Shown: positions 49,485 to 61,617 of the stretch, in pieces
Layout: each line of letters starts with the position of its first letter
Position numbering within the stretch: the first letter of the stretch is position 1
Assembly: GCA_951804985.1 (NCBI GenBank)
Contig: OX638131.1
Span: forward strand, 102,196,464 to 102,260,463
Direction of reading: 5' to 3'
DNA: 64,000 bases
From: Dryomyza anilis
Lineage: Eukaryota > Arthropoda > Insecta > Diptera > Dryomyzidae
The notes under the pieces: generated by a model
Seen by the model: only the letters and a program-made list of their open reading frames with translations
Told to the model about the DNA's origin: nothing
Databases searched by the model: none
Made by a program: the position numbers and the translations under genes

Positions 49485-49770
49485 ATTTTCACTAAATAAA
49501 TAAAAACATATATTTTTTAAAGTTAAAAATTTAAATTTCTTATTTTTCACCAACAATTTAAATTTTCACTAAAAATTTAATTTTTCACTAAAAAATTAAT
49601 TTTTCACTAAAAAATTAATTTTTCACTAAAAAATTAATTTTTCACTAAAAATTTTATTTATCACTAAAAATCATTTTTTGACTTTAATATAATTTTTAAT
49701 AAAAATTCAATTTTTAACTAAATATTGAATTTTTAACTAAATATTCAATTGATCAAGAAAATTTATTTTT
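49485..49770 (-). repeat. 19-bp minisatellite cluster F
   Basis: About 15 units of CACTAAAAAATTAATTTTT-like sequence on the plus strand. Confidence 0.75.
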
Positions 49771-50209
49771 CAATTGAAATTTAAATTAGATTCGAAAAAT
49801 TATATATATTTTTTTAAATTTGTTTTTTTTTATTATAGCGCGCTAAATTCATTGTCAAATATTGACGTTTTGCTATCGCGCAAATGTGACGCAAAATACA
49901 TAAATTGAGCTTGAAATTAAAACTACTTTAAATTGCGCCTGGCAGTCGGCGCAATAAACAGAAAATGGACTGCTGAAATGATTAGAAGTAGTAACTACAG
50001 CGACTGTGATTGTCTGCAATGATTGCTGCAATGAATTCAATGTCTCTTGCATGGTTAGAGCCATTTCAAATTTGCATTTAAGCCAACAGCATTGAAAAGT
50101 CATGCTTGGCAAATGCTTTAGCAGCGTGAAGAATAAGAAATAACGACTCGACTTAAGGTTTCTTCCGCAAGTTCAAAGAATGATGAAAATTGACCAAAAC
50201 AGATTGAGT

Positions 50210-51508
50210 TATATTTTATATTTTATATTTTATATTTTATATTTTATATTTTATATTTTATATTTTATATTTTATATTTTATATTTTATATTTTATATTT
50301 TATATTTTATATTTTATATTTTATATTTTATATTTTATATTTTATATTTTATATTTTATATTTTATATTTTATATTTTATATTTTATATTTTATATTTTA
50401 TATTTTATATTTTATATTTTATATTTTATATTTTATATTTTATATTTTATATTTTATATTTTATATTTTATATTTTATATTTTATATTTTATATTTTATA
50501 TTTTATATTTTATATTTTATATTTTATATTTTATATTTTATATTTTATATTTTATATTTTATATTTTATATTTTATATTTTATATTTTATATTTTATATT
50601 TTATATTTTATATTTTATATTTTATATTTTATATTTTATATTTTATATTTTATATTTTATATTTTATATTTTATATTTTATATTTTATATTTTATATTTT
50701 ATATTTTATATTTTATATTTTATATTTTATATTTTATATTTTATATTTTATATTTTATATTTTATATTTTATATTTTATATTTTATATTTTATATTTTAT
50801 ATTTTATATTTTATATTTTATATTTTATATTTTATATTTTATATTTTATATTTTATATTTTATATTTTATATTTTATATTTTATATTTTATATTTTATAT
50901 TTTATATTTTATATTTTATATTTTATATTTTATATTTTATATTTTATATTTTATATTTTATATTTTATATTTTATATTTTATATTTTATATTTTATATTT
51001 TATATTTTATATTTTATATTTTATATTTTATATTTTATATTTTATATTTTATATTTTATATTTTATATTTTATATTTTATATTTTATATTTTATATTTTA
51101 TATTTTATATTTTATATTTTATATTTTATATTTTATATTTTATATTTTATATTTTATATTTTATATTTTATATTTTATATTTTATATTTTATATTTTATA
51201 TTTTATATTTTATATTTTATATTTTATATTTTATATTTTATATTTTATATTTTATATTTTATATTTTATATTTTATATTTTATATTTTATATTTTATATT
51301 TTATATTTTATATTTTATATTTTATATTTTATATTTTATATTTTATATTTTATATTTTATATTTTATATTTTATATTTTATATTTTATATTTTATATTTT
51401 ATATTTTATATTTTATATTTTATATTTTATATTTTATATTTTATATTTTATATTTTATATTTTATATTTTATATTTTATATTTTATATTTTATATTTTAT
51501 ATTTTATA
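50210..51508. repeat. (TATATTT)n array, 7-bp unit
   Basis: About 186 units with no visible substitution. The 466-residue plus frame is read-through of the repeat followed by a short unique tail. Confidence 0.97.
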
Positions 51509-51519
51509 TATATTTTTTT

Positions 51520-51800
51520 GATATGGGACTGCTGCCAGCTGCCACCAACAACGGCCAACGGCGTGGTGACTTTGGCTTAATTTTTATCGTACATTCGAAC
51601 GGCTTAAAATCGGTGTTGATTTGCTATGAGTTCATAAGCTGTTGCCAATAAACTTATTGTTTTTGTTGTTGTTCTGATTATTGTTGTTGCTGCTGCCAGT
51701 TGACTTAGCCGGTTTGGCAATAATGCTCATGGCACACAATGACTATGACGTCATGTCATCTGCTCGCTGTCAAAGATTGAGTTCAAGTTTTATATAAAAA
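51520..51800. other. GC-richer island next to the heptamer array
   Basis: Contains GCTGCCAGCTGCC, ACGGCCAACGGCG and TATGACGTCATGTCATC. No exon signals. Confidence 0.3.
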
Positions 51801-52009
51801 CATCAATTGTATAAGTGCTTTTGACTTTAGATTTATTTTTTTATTTTTTTTTTATTTTGTTTTTAATAATTTTTTTAATTTTTTATTAATAATATATGTT
51901 TAAAATTTTGTATTTTAGATTTAATTTTTACAACAAATGCAATTTAAACTTATATCCCAATTTTTCGAACAAAATTACTCTATATCTACTCTGCATTTAA
52001 TTTTACTTC

Positions 52010-52960
52010 TGAAATTTTCACTCAACTAATTTTTTTTCACTCAAAATAAAGTTTGCACTAAAATTATGTTTTGTTTTTTGTTGTTAAAAATATAGGAATT
52101 TTTAATTAAAATCAATAGTAAATTGTTCAATTAAAATTTCATTTTTCAATCAAAATCCATTTTTCATTCAAAATACATTTTTCATTGAAAATTACATTTT
52201 TCATCTAAACTCTATTTTTAATTCAAAAATACATTTTTCTCTCAGTATTCAAATTTTCACTCAAACTTAAAATATTCACTCAAATTAGGCTTTTTGAAAA
52301 TATTAAATTTTTTACTTCAGATAACAATGTTTAACCCAATGAACATTTTCACGCAATTTGTACAATAGTAATTCAATATTTCGCTCCAAATTAAATGTTT
52401 CTCTCAAAGTTAAATTTTTCCTTCAAAATTAATATTTTCTCTCAAAATTGACTTATCCTCACAAAATTTGATTTTTTCACTCAAATTTCAAATTTTCTCT
52501 CAAAATCCAAATTTATTTTTCATATATGAAATTTTCACTCAATATTCACTTTTTCTGTCATCTAAAATTGTTTAACATAAAATTGAAAATTATTTTCAAT
52601 AAAAATTAAATTTTTCATTACATAATTCATTATTTTTACTCAAAAATTAAACGTTCACTCAAAATTTAATTTTCACTCAATATTAAAGTTCGTTTCAAAA
52701 TTAAACTTTTTTTTCACTCAAATTGCAAATTTTCACGTAAATTAAAGTTTTGCACTTAAATCAAAATGAATCCACTCAAAAAAAAATATTTATATTTTCA
52801 GTCACATAAAATTTTCACTTTCACTCAATATGAAATTTTTGACTCAAAATTCATTTTTGCACTAAAATTAAAATTTACGCTAAAAATATATTTTAAAATA
52901 AAATATTTACACAAAATTTAAATCTTTACTCGAATTTAAATTTTTTACTGAAAATTCTTT
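52010..52960 (-). repeat. 19-bp minisatellite cluster G (old, CACTCAAAATT type)
   Basis: Repeats of CACTCAAAATTAAATTTTT-like units, strongly diverged, with TTCATTCAAAAT variants. Orientation as clusters C, E, F and H. Confidence 0.6.
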
Positions 52961-53269
52961 TTCTTTTACTTATTAAATTCTTTTGTGAATATTCAAATCA
53001 ATTTTTCAATTTTTTATATTAATTTTAATTTTTTCATTTTTGCTATTATAATTTGATTTTATTAAATTTTTAAAATTTAATTTGTGATTTAATTTTTTAT
53101 TTAACCTGTACTTAACGTTTAAAAAAAAACTATGCGCTCAATATTTATTTTTAATTGAATAATTGAATAATTGATTTTTAATTCCACTTCAAAACTCACT
53201 CACAAAATTAAATTAATCGCTGTGAAATAATGAGCAATATATGATATAATTATATGTTCGATATTAATG

Positions 53270-53430
53270 AAGTCATGAAGTCTGACTTAAGCAAAGCGGC
53301 TTAGCAAAAGTGCGCGCACTTAAAGCCGCTAAGCCAGGCAGTTCGTTGACTTTGAGCCACTCACTTTCTCCATATAAGCTGCACATGGCCAATAAGTAGA
53401 AGAAGAAGCTCATGTAAATAAGGCCTGGTT
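53270..53430. other. Short GC-richer island
   Basis: Contains AAGTGCGCGCACTT, GCCGCTAAGCCAGGC and TTGACTTTGAGCCACTC. No frame. Confidence 0.3.
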
Positions 53431-53939
53431 AAGCTCCAGATATTACAAAATAAAAAAATATTTTTATCATTAGGTTTAGAAATTGCAGCTGCCTGTTAAT
53501 TTTTAATTAACTGTGAAAATATGAAATAGTTAATTTGAGTTGTTGTGCTGGTTGTTTTGCATAAAACTGAAGTAAAAAAAAATATATAAATTATACGAGG
53601 CTTTTTTTTTTTGAAAAGTACTACATACCATGAAAGCCGTACGCTATGGTTTGTGGTTAGACTGTTGGCCAAAGCCATTAATTTAAATCTAAAATTGGCC
53701 ACAGTTTGAATTGGTGCAGATTCAATGGCAAAGCGTGACTTTGTGATTTCGTTCAAGTTTCAAGTAACTCATTAAATATTACATCACGAGCAGACTATTA
53801 TTAATCTAAATGAAACTAGTTCTGGGTAAAAACAATTTTATTTCTTTTGTTGAAATTATTAGCATAACTATTGTTGAAAGAAGAAGTAGATTATTTTACA
53901 TTGGTTTGAAAAAAAACACAAAATAAAATAAAAATCTAT

Positions 53940-54550
53940 AAAAATTTATAAAAAAATAAATTTTCATTAAAATTCAATTTTTCACTAAAGATTTAATTTT
54001 TCATTAAAAAAAAATGTTTTCAATTATAATTCATTTTTCAATAAAAATTCAACTATTCACAAAACATTAAATTTTTTACTAAAAAATCAATTTTTCACTT
54101 GAAATTCAAATTTTAACTAAAAATTCAATTTTTCACTAAAAATTCAATTTTTCACTAAAAATTCAATTTTCATCTAAAATTCCATTTTTCACTAATAATT
54201 AAATGTTTTACTAAAATTCAGTTTTTCACTAAAATTCATTTTTTCACTAAAAATTCAATTTTTCACTAAAAATTAAATTTATCACTAAAAAAATTAATTT
54301 TTTCACTAAAAATTAAGTTTTTCACTAAAAATTAAACTTTTCACTAAAAATTCAATTTTTCACTAAAAATTCAAATTTTCACTAAAAATTAAATTTTTCA
54401 CTACAAATTCAATTTTTCACTAAAAATTCCATTTTCCATCTAAAATTCCAATTTTCTTTAATAATTAAATGATTCCCTAAAAATTAAAATTTTCACTTTA
54501 TTCTCACTTTTAATTTAATTTTGACTAAATTTCGCTAAAAAATAGTATAT
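53940..54550 (-). repeat. 19-bp minisatellite cluster H
   Basis: About 30 units of CACTAAAAATTCAATTTTT on the plus strand, well conserved at 54100-54430. Confidence 0.85.
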
Positions 54551-54559
54551 GCCAGACAA

Positions 54560-56480
54560 GTATGTAAACAAATCTCTAATTATATCACTTTAAAACGTGT
54601 TGTTTTAAATTTAAATAATTAATTAAAACAATTAAAAAATAACAAAACTTGTCGTTGATCAAAAATAAAGAAAGCATTAAATGTTTTTTTTGTGACATAT
54701 TAGAAAAAAAGAAGAGAGCTGTAGATTTGCTAAAAAAAAAACTGACTGACAGCTGATTTTCAGAATTGATGTTGCCGTGTAACATGTGGGTCAAACTGGC
54801 CAGAGGCAGAACTGTCAAAAAATGTTGAAAGTTACATTCAACAAATTAACAGCTGCAAATGCGATGCAATTTCTAAAAGAAAGATACAACTTTTTATTCA
54901 ATAAAACTTGAAATAAAAAAAAAATGAAAAATAAAACTTGAAACAACAAAAGATAGAGATCACTAATATTTAAATACAAATGTCACAGCTATAACAAAAA
55001 TTTATTCAGATTGTAAAATGTTTGTAAGAGTTTTAATTTATTTTATAGTATTCTGAAGTTAGTATTAACAATGTTTGGGTTTTAATTAAATGCAAAATAT
55101 ATGCAATATGTGAATATTGAACACTGAATGACTTAAATAACGATTAAATGGATTTGTTGTGGTTTTTTCATGGCTATTATTGGAGTTGTCATGGTTGTAT
55201 ATTTTTTTTAATTTAAATTTTATTTATTTTTGAAATGTTATTTTTTTATATTTCTTTATTATATATATTATTTAAATTTTTGTATTTTAATTTTTTATTT
55301 ATTTTAATTTTTTTTTATTTTAATTTTTTCATTTATTTTTACATAGCATTTGATTTTTAGTTCACCCTTTTTATTTTAAATATGTTTTAAAAATTTGTAT
55401 TTATTTAATTTTTTATTTAATTATTTTTTTATTTATTTGTTAATATTAAACTTCAATTCTTTATGCATTTAATAATCAATCGGTGAGCCACCGTCTTCAT
55501 GGTCAAGCACAGTTCACTGGAAAAAATTCTTTACCCCAGATGCGCCATATTTTCGTGGGTTTTTTAAGCTTAACAAAATAAAATAAAAAAAGCTAAAAAA
55601 AAATTAAATATAAAAATTCTTCCAAATTTGTCCACAACGTTGCCTTTTATTATTTCAACTGAATTTATTTATAGCATTATTCTTTTTTTTATTATTGATA
55701 ATTATTAACACATCGATATCTTTTTAATGATTTATTTCATTAATTCGTTTGCCTTGCTTTTGTTTTTTTTCAATTCATATTTGCCATATATTTCAGTTGG
55801 TCAATCCTTCTTGCTGCCTAGAATTTCAGCTTTATTTTGCGCTTGTTGTTAATTTCAGCAGAATTTTGGCTTGCAAATTATTTTTAATTATTTTATATTC
55901 GTTTTTAAACCTTTTGGGGAGCTGCTGTTATTGATGCTATAAAATAAAAATTAAAATATTGCAGCAAAGAATATGAGTGTCGTAATTTATTGCAAATTGA
56001 AGCGCAATAATGTGCGGAATTTCTATAATTACCGATTGCTAATAATAAATCGTAATGTCAGATAAATGTTGAAAAATATTAAAAGGTGTAAGTAAATTTT
56101 TAAAAATATGTTTTCTTCCCGAACAATAAATGTTGTTTAATTTTTTTTTTAATATTTTCAAATTTTAAATAGTTTTTATTCTGTTTACAAAATTATATTT
56201 CTGATGAAGTTTTTGTATTTGAAAAGAATAAATCGAAAGGATGGTATGTTTGAAAAATATTTCCTCTTGCATTAAAGAAGTTAATTACTTTAAAATGTTT
56301 GCATGTTAAGAAATTAGAAAAAATATTTTTTAATTTTGAAGTTCTCCATACAAACTTTAAAATTTGATTTCTCTACATTTTTTAAAATGCACATTCGCCC
56401 CTTTGGTCTTACAGTGAAGATATTAAAGTATATATAAAAATAATAATATTATTCTTTTCTATCTCTCAAATATAATTCTA
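54560..56480. other. AT-rich sequence with T-rich low complexity (55200-55450)
   Basis: No exon or element found. Confidence 0.4.
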
Positions 56481-56589
56481 TGGCTTACACGAGGTAAATA
56501 CTCAAAATTTATGAAAAAACTGAGCGGTCTTGATTAGAATCATAAATTCCATCGGAACACTAATAATGACATAAATAAAATACTACATT

Positions 56590-56940
56590 TGAAAATTATA
56601 TTCTTGATTTTCAGAAAAATAAGAAAATAATATTCCTAATTTTTTTAGAATAAAAAAGAAAATAATATTCTTGATTTTCAAAAAAATATATAATAATATT
56701 CTTAATTTTCTGAAAAAAAAAATAAGAAAAAATGATATTCTTAATTTTTGGAAATATAAGAAAATAGAATTCTTAATTTTTTTAGAAAAATAAGAAAATA
56801 ATATTCTTGATTTTCAGAAAAAAATTAATAGTCTTAATTTTCTGAAAAAATAAGAAAAATTATATTCTTGATTTTTCAGAAAAATAAAAGAAAATATTCT
56901 TGTTTTTCAGAAAAAATAAGAAAATAATATATATAATATT
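56590..56940 (+). repeat. About 32-bp minisatellite
   Basis: Roughly ten units of ATATTCTTGATTTTCAG followed by AAAAATAAGAAAAT, alternating GATTTTC and AATTTTC forms. Confidence 0.75.
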
Positions 56941-56974
56941 TAGAATAACAATACAATAAAATATGTACAAAAAA

Positions 56975-57152
56975 ATATTCAATAGGATAAATTATTATTT
57001 TAATCGGAAAATACCATTAAATACTAGAAAATACCATGACATTACCATTGAGTTTATATGAAAAGATTTATTTTTTGTATACTATTAAATCAATAATTGT
57101 CCTATTGACCAATTTTAATGGGATTTGAGGGAATTTTTGTCTGGGTGTATGA
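56975..57152 (-). mobile_element. Fragment of the CACTCAG-end element family
   Basis: The minus strand reads ACACCCAGACAAAAATTCCC, then AATCCCATTAAAATTG, then AATAGGACAATTATTG and ATAGTATACAAAA. The same order of phrases occurs at 62224-62330. Confidence 0.55.
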
Positions 57153-57170
57153 AAGAACTGTATTTTAGAG

Positions 57171-57860
57171 TTGTGGAAAATCTGGTTTATTTTGGAATTT
57201 AGTCTATATAAAAAATATATAATAGTCTCTTAGTTTATAGAAATAAATAGAACATGTTTATTGTGCAAAGATCGATATTCATTCAGTTGTTGTTTCAGAT
57301 GAGATTAATGATGATATTTTGTTATATTCGACATTATACAAAAATTAAGAAATAAAAAAACATGTTGAATATATTAAAGAAGTTTTGTTCTTAAATCGTT
57401 CTATGTGTGCAAAGAAATGAGAAAAACATTTTTTTTTTAATTTAAAGTTGTTATGAACTGACATTTCTTTTAGTGAATTTTAATTAAATTTTACTTTGTT
57501 TTCAAACAAAAAAACCTAAGAAAAATTATTGTTATTTATTTTTAAGAAGTTTATTTCTTAAAAAATTAGTATTGGTGCTCTTAAATGTGAAAAACATTAT
57601 TATTAAATTGTGGAAAATTTAGTTTATTTTAAGATTTAGAAAATATGATTCTTAATTTCTAGAAATAAATAGAAAATGTTTATTTTTTATTGTTTGCATT
57701 TCAATTTGTATTAAGATGTGGTTTCGGATGAGATTATTAAAAATATTTTGATATATTCGACATTGTACTAAAAATATAAAAATATTGCTGTATATATTAT
57801 AGAAGTTAATTTCTTGAAACTTTCTACTTGAGCAAGGAAATGAGAAAAACATTTATATAA
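57171..57860. repeat. Diverged tandem duplication, 437-bp step
   Basis: TTGTGGAAAATYTRGTTTATTT at 57171 and 57608, GAAATAAATAGAAMATGTTTA, ATTCGACATTRTAC and GAGAAAAACATTT recur in the same order in both halves. Confidence 0.65.
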
Positions 57861-58199
57861 AATATAAATTTTTAGATAAATTGAAAGTATTTTGAGAATA
57901 TAATTTATATTATATTTTGTACACAAAAATTATAAAAAGTAATATTACTATATATTATATATTTTTTACTTAATTTGTAACAAACGTAATATATTCAACA
58001 TTTCTTTGGAACTTTGGGTTTAATTACAGTCTCTTTAAATATTTAAAAATGAATTTTAATTCTTGTATTTAATATTTGCTATAATAAAACAATCAAAATT
58101 AGTACATATTTCATTTTTTAAAATTATTTAGGCATATTAAGATTACATTGTTCTTGAAAATGTGCTTCATAAATTATTTCATTAAAACATATAGCAAAA

Positions 58200-58720
58200 A
58201 ATAATTAAATATTGCACACAATAGATGCCACTTAAACGCACTCGACTGCAGACAACTTTATGGCTAATTAAAATTGACCAATTTTTGGCAGCAAAAGCAA
58301 TTAAAAGGTTGTTCAACACATTGTTCAACACAATGTATTCTTTGGACAAAAAGCAATAAAAACAACAGCAACCACTGCAAAATGCCATTCAATGCGATAA
58401 TGTTTAATTACGTGACCAGACATGTGGCACTAAGCATACGTAATGAGGCGTAAGGCATGCGTGCGAAATTCTTTACGTCGTGTAGGTCACAACTTTGCGA
58501 AAACAAAAGACTTGGGCAAGCAACGTGCGTGGTAGAACGAACGCTGATGACAGCGCCCAGAGAGTGTCATGTTTTCAGGCTTAATTTCTGCGAATGGGGG
58601 TAGCATATGAGAACTGTTCGACATTATTGCAGTTGACAGTTATTAATGCAATAACGACAACAGCAACAACCGGGTGAACATGACCAGCAGCAAACGTAGC
58701 AGCAACATGTGGCAATAAAA
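58200..58720. other. GC-richer island containing motif copy 6
   Basis: Contains ACTCGACTGCAGAC, GCATGCGTGCG and GACAGCGCCCAGAG words and GCAACAACCGGG. No exon supported. Candidate regulatory DNA. Confidence 0.3.
58500..58524 (-). promoter_or_regulatory. AAGTCTTTTG motif, copy 6
   Basis: The minus strand reads CGTTGCTTGCCC then AAGTCTTTTGTTTT. The right half is exact; the left half is the most diverged of the six. Confidence 0.45.
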
Positions 58721-58744
58721 GGCAGTAACTTTAGTTATTTTAAA

Positions 58745-58850
58745 TAATAAATAATGCAATAAATAAAAAAGAAATATTAAAAAGAAAAAATATTAAAAAA
58801 TATTAAAAAAAAAAAAAAAAAAAAAAAATATACATAAAAAAAAAAAATTT
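58745..58850. repeat. A-rich low-complexity tract
   Basis: AAATATTAAAAA repeats and a poly-A run. Confidence 0.85.
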
Positions 58851-58899
58851 AAAAATCCGCTAAAAATTCTAAAATGTCAACTTAATCAAAATCACCTTT

Positions 58900-60280
58900 A
58901 GCAACAATAATAATAAAATTTACTCTGCAACATACACCCAAAAGTTGTCAGCATTGTCTTCTGATTGCTGCTGTTGATCGAGGTGCGATTAACAGCAACA
59001 ATTGTTGGCGGCGCGTGCGGCAACTTGTAGCAATTCTAAGCCTTATTGTATTTTATTTCCTCTTATTGTAGATTCTTTTTTTTTCTTTATTTCGACGACT
59101 TTAATGTGCTTTTGAGATAACTTAATAAAAGTTATATTTTGTATACGGCAATTGTTAAAGAATTCCGCACCTTTTTCGCGCAAGTCCGGGTGTGTGCCAT
59201 ATGTGTGTTTGTGTCTTGTGACATTAGGTGGCAACACCCGCCTTTTTTTATTTATTTTTTATTGTTTGTGTTCATATAATAAATGCTTGCAATTTGCTTG
59301 CTGTTTGTTTAATTGTTGAAATTTGTAAAATGCATTTATTGCAAAGGCAAATAGAATTGTTAGCAGTTATATTATTTTTTATTTTTCTATTTATTGTAAA
59401 TACCCTCTGTAGTAGCAATAAAAGTGTTAAATATGGTGGGTGTGTTTTTTTTCTACAGTTACATGTGTTTTAAATGAAATTTATAATTGCTACTATTGAA
59501 TTTTAAAAAAATATATATTTGAAATTTGATTATATGCGTAATTTGTTAATAAGAGTCGATTCTAATAAGCCATTTTTAAATTGTCTATGATAATGCGCCA
59601 TTGGGTTTAAAATTGTAATGTAAAAGTAACAAATCCCAATACCCTAAGTTTATCATCGAATGCAAAAAATAAGAAAACTAAAATTTTATAACTATTTTTC
59701 TTAATTAAAAATGTATGTATTACATTTTTTATTACAAATGTATTTATTTTTAATTTTATTACGTTTTTTTTTTCTTAGTTAAAGATAAAAACAAAATATG
59801 AGGAATCATAAAATTATAGATCTAGTTTTACATAAAAAATGTCTGTGGCAATATGAGTTAACAACATAACTCGAGATATGTTCAAATTGAGTTATTAATA
59901 CCATCGTAATCCTGATATACAAATTCATTTTGTGTCAAATTTTGATACTTGTCCTTCAAATAATTACCGAGATACAAGCATATAATATAAAAGCACATCT
60001 AGTTGTTATGAAAACTTTACTTTTATTAAAATAAAAATTTCTAACAAAAACATTCTGCGACATTTATTTTATTTAAGTTTTTCTTAAATATGCAATGATC
60101 TCCTGAAAAGTTCAAAAAATAGACTTATGCTTTTATTTCATATTACCACAGATATAATTTTATTAAATTATGAAAATCATACACAAAAATAAATATTGAA
60201 CGAAAATATAGCAATTGAGATTAATTAATACAAAATAATTAATTCTATTAACATAATTAAAAAATTAATTATTTAAACGA
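58900..60280. other. GC-richer patch (58900-59240), then AT-rich sequence
   Basis: The patch has GTTGGCGGCGCGTGCGGC. No exon signals. Nothing identified in the remainder. Confidence 0.35.
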
Positions 60281-60311
60281 ATTATTCAATAGCATAAATC
60301 AAATCCTTCCT

Positions 60312-60490
60312 GGTTTGGTAGGCATATATGCTAAAAAAATATATATAGCATATACACCAACCGACACATTTACATGAACTACACAGTTTAAAATTCGCTG
60401 CATAGTATTACACCAACCGACAGTTTTACAGGCACTACACAGTTTTACAGTGACCACCCAGTTTTAAATTCACTACATAGTATTACAGAT
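60312..60490 (+). repeat. Hairpin followed by a tandem duplication
   Basis: TTTGGTAGGCATATATGCT pairs with AGCATATACACCAACC (60347-60362). ACACCAACCGACA ... CACTACACAGTTTTA ... TACATAGTATTACA is then repeated about twice. Confidence 0.55.
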
Positions 60491-60722
60491 ATTGTTGTAT
60501 CGATCTAATCTTACATTGTTTCATCGGAACGCGGTTCGATTTGTTTTTGCCTATATCGTGCGTAATTTATGACTTTGATATTCTTATCCCTTATATGTGA
60601 TTAACATTTCCCTTTCATTATACATATATAGCTCCATTAGTGACGTGAACGTGGTTTCAACTCCAAACAACAAGCATTAAGTAGTAAAAAAAAAATAATA
60701 TAAATAAAAATATATAAAATAA

Positions 60723-60727
<5 letters not shown>

Positions 60728-60780
<53 letters not shown>
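60728..60780. repeat. (AT)n microsatellite
   Basis: About 26 dinucleotide units directly abutting the palindrome. Confidence 0.95.
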
Positions 60781-60782
<2 letters not shown>

Positions 60783-60783
<1 letters not shown>

Positions 60784-60925
60784 AAATTTATCAATTCAAA
60801 TAATTTTTAATTATTTCATCGCCAATACGACATTTAATTGCATTGATTAAATATTTAATTATATTAAATAATAAATTAATTGAACAAAAATTAAAGGAAA
60901 TCAACATACTCGATAAAAAAAATGT

Positions 60926-61015
<90 letters not shown>

Positions 61016-61159
61016 AACATTTTTTTTATCGAGTATGTTGATTTCCTTTAATTTTTGTTCAATTAATTTATTATTTAATATAATTAAATATTTAATCAAT
61101 GCAATTAAATGTCGTATTGGCGATGAAATAATTAAAAATTATTTGAATTGATAAATTTT
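60783..61159. repeat. 377-bp near-perfect palindrome with (TA)n centre
   Basis: The arms (60783-60931 and 61011-61159, 149 bp each) appear to be exact inverses; the centre is (TA)n at 60932-61010. The identical 102-residue frames read from the two strands are a consequence of the symmetry, not genes. Possible foldback element, fresh inverted duplication, or a long-read hairpin artefact. Confidence 0.9.
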
Positions 61160-61366
61160 TGCAATATTATAATTATTATTTTTTTTCTGTGTAGATAGTA
61201 TGCACACATAAAAACTGATTTTTTTGCATTTGATTGGTCATAACTTTGGTCAGATCCATTCGAATTCCATTTAGTTTATTTCAAAATATTAGCTGAAGTA
61301 TTTTCAATTGAATATAAAAAAAAGAATAGCGATAACTAAAATCTATTTAAAATCAAAGTACATTAC

Positions 61367-61617
61367 ATCGCCGTTGAAGAACGAAAAGTCACCAAATACG
61401 TTTTCAAAATGTCAAATATTCATTTACAAAAATCCTAATAAATCTGTCAACTTTTAATAGTTTATCTCAATTTTTAACACATGATAAGAAAATGTAAATC
61501 TATTCGTTGATTTTTCAACTTTAAAAATTCATCAATTACTTTTTATAATAAAACAAACTCGAAAAATAAGTTTTTCATTAAAATGTATTTGGTGACTTTT
61601 TGTTCTACAACGATGAT
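61367..61617. repeat. Inverted repeat with 38-bp arms
   Basis: AAAAGTCACCAAATAC on the left recurs inverted as GTATTTGGTGACTTTT on the right, within arms 61367-61404 and 61580-61617 that differ at about six positions. Possible MITE remnant. Confidence 0.5.

Noticed and set aside
50180..51580. 466-residue open frame
   Set aside because: Read-through of the TATATTT array with a seven-residue period.
60791..61151. Two identical 102-residue frames on opposite strands
   Set aside because: Mirror images produced by the palindrome; the middle is only the (TA)n tract.
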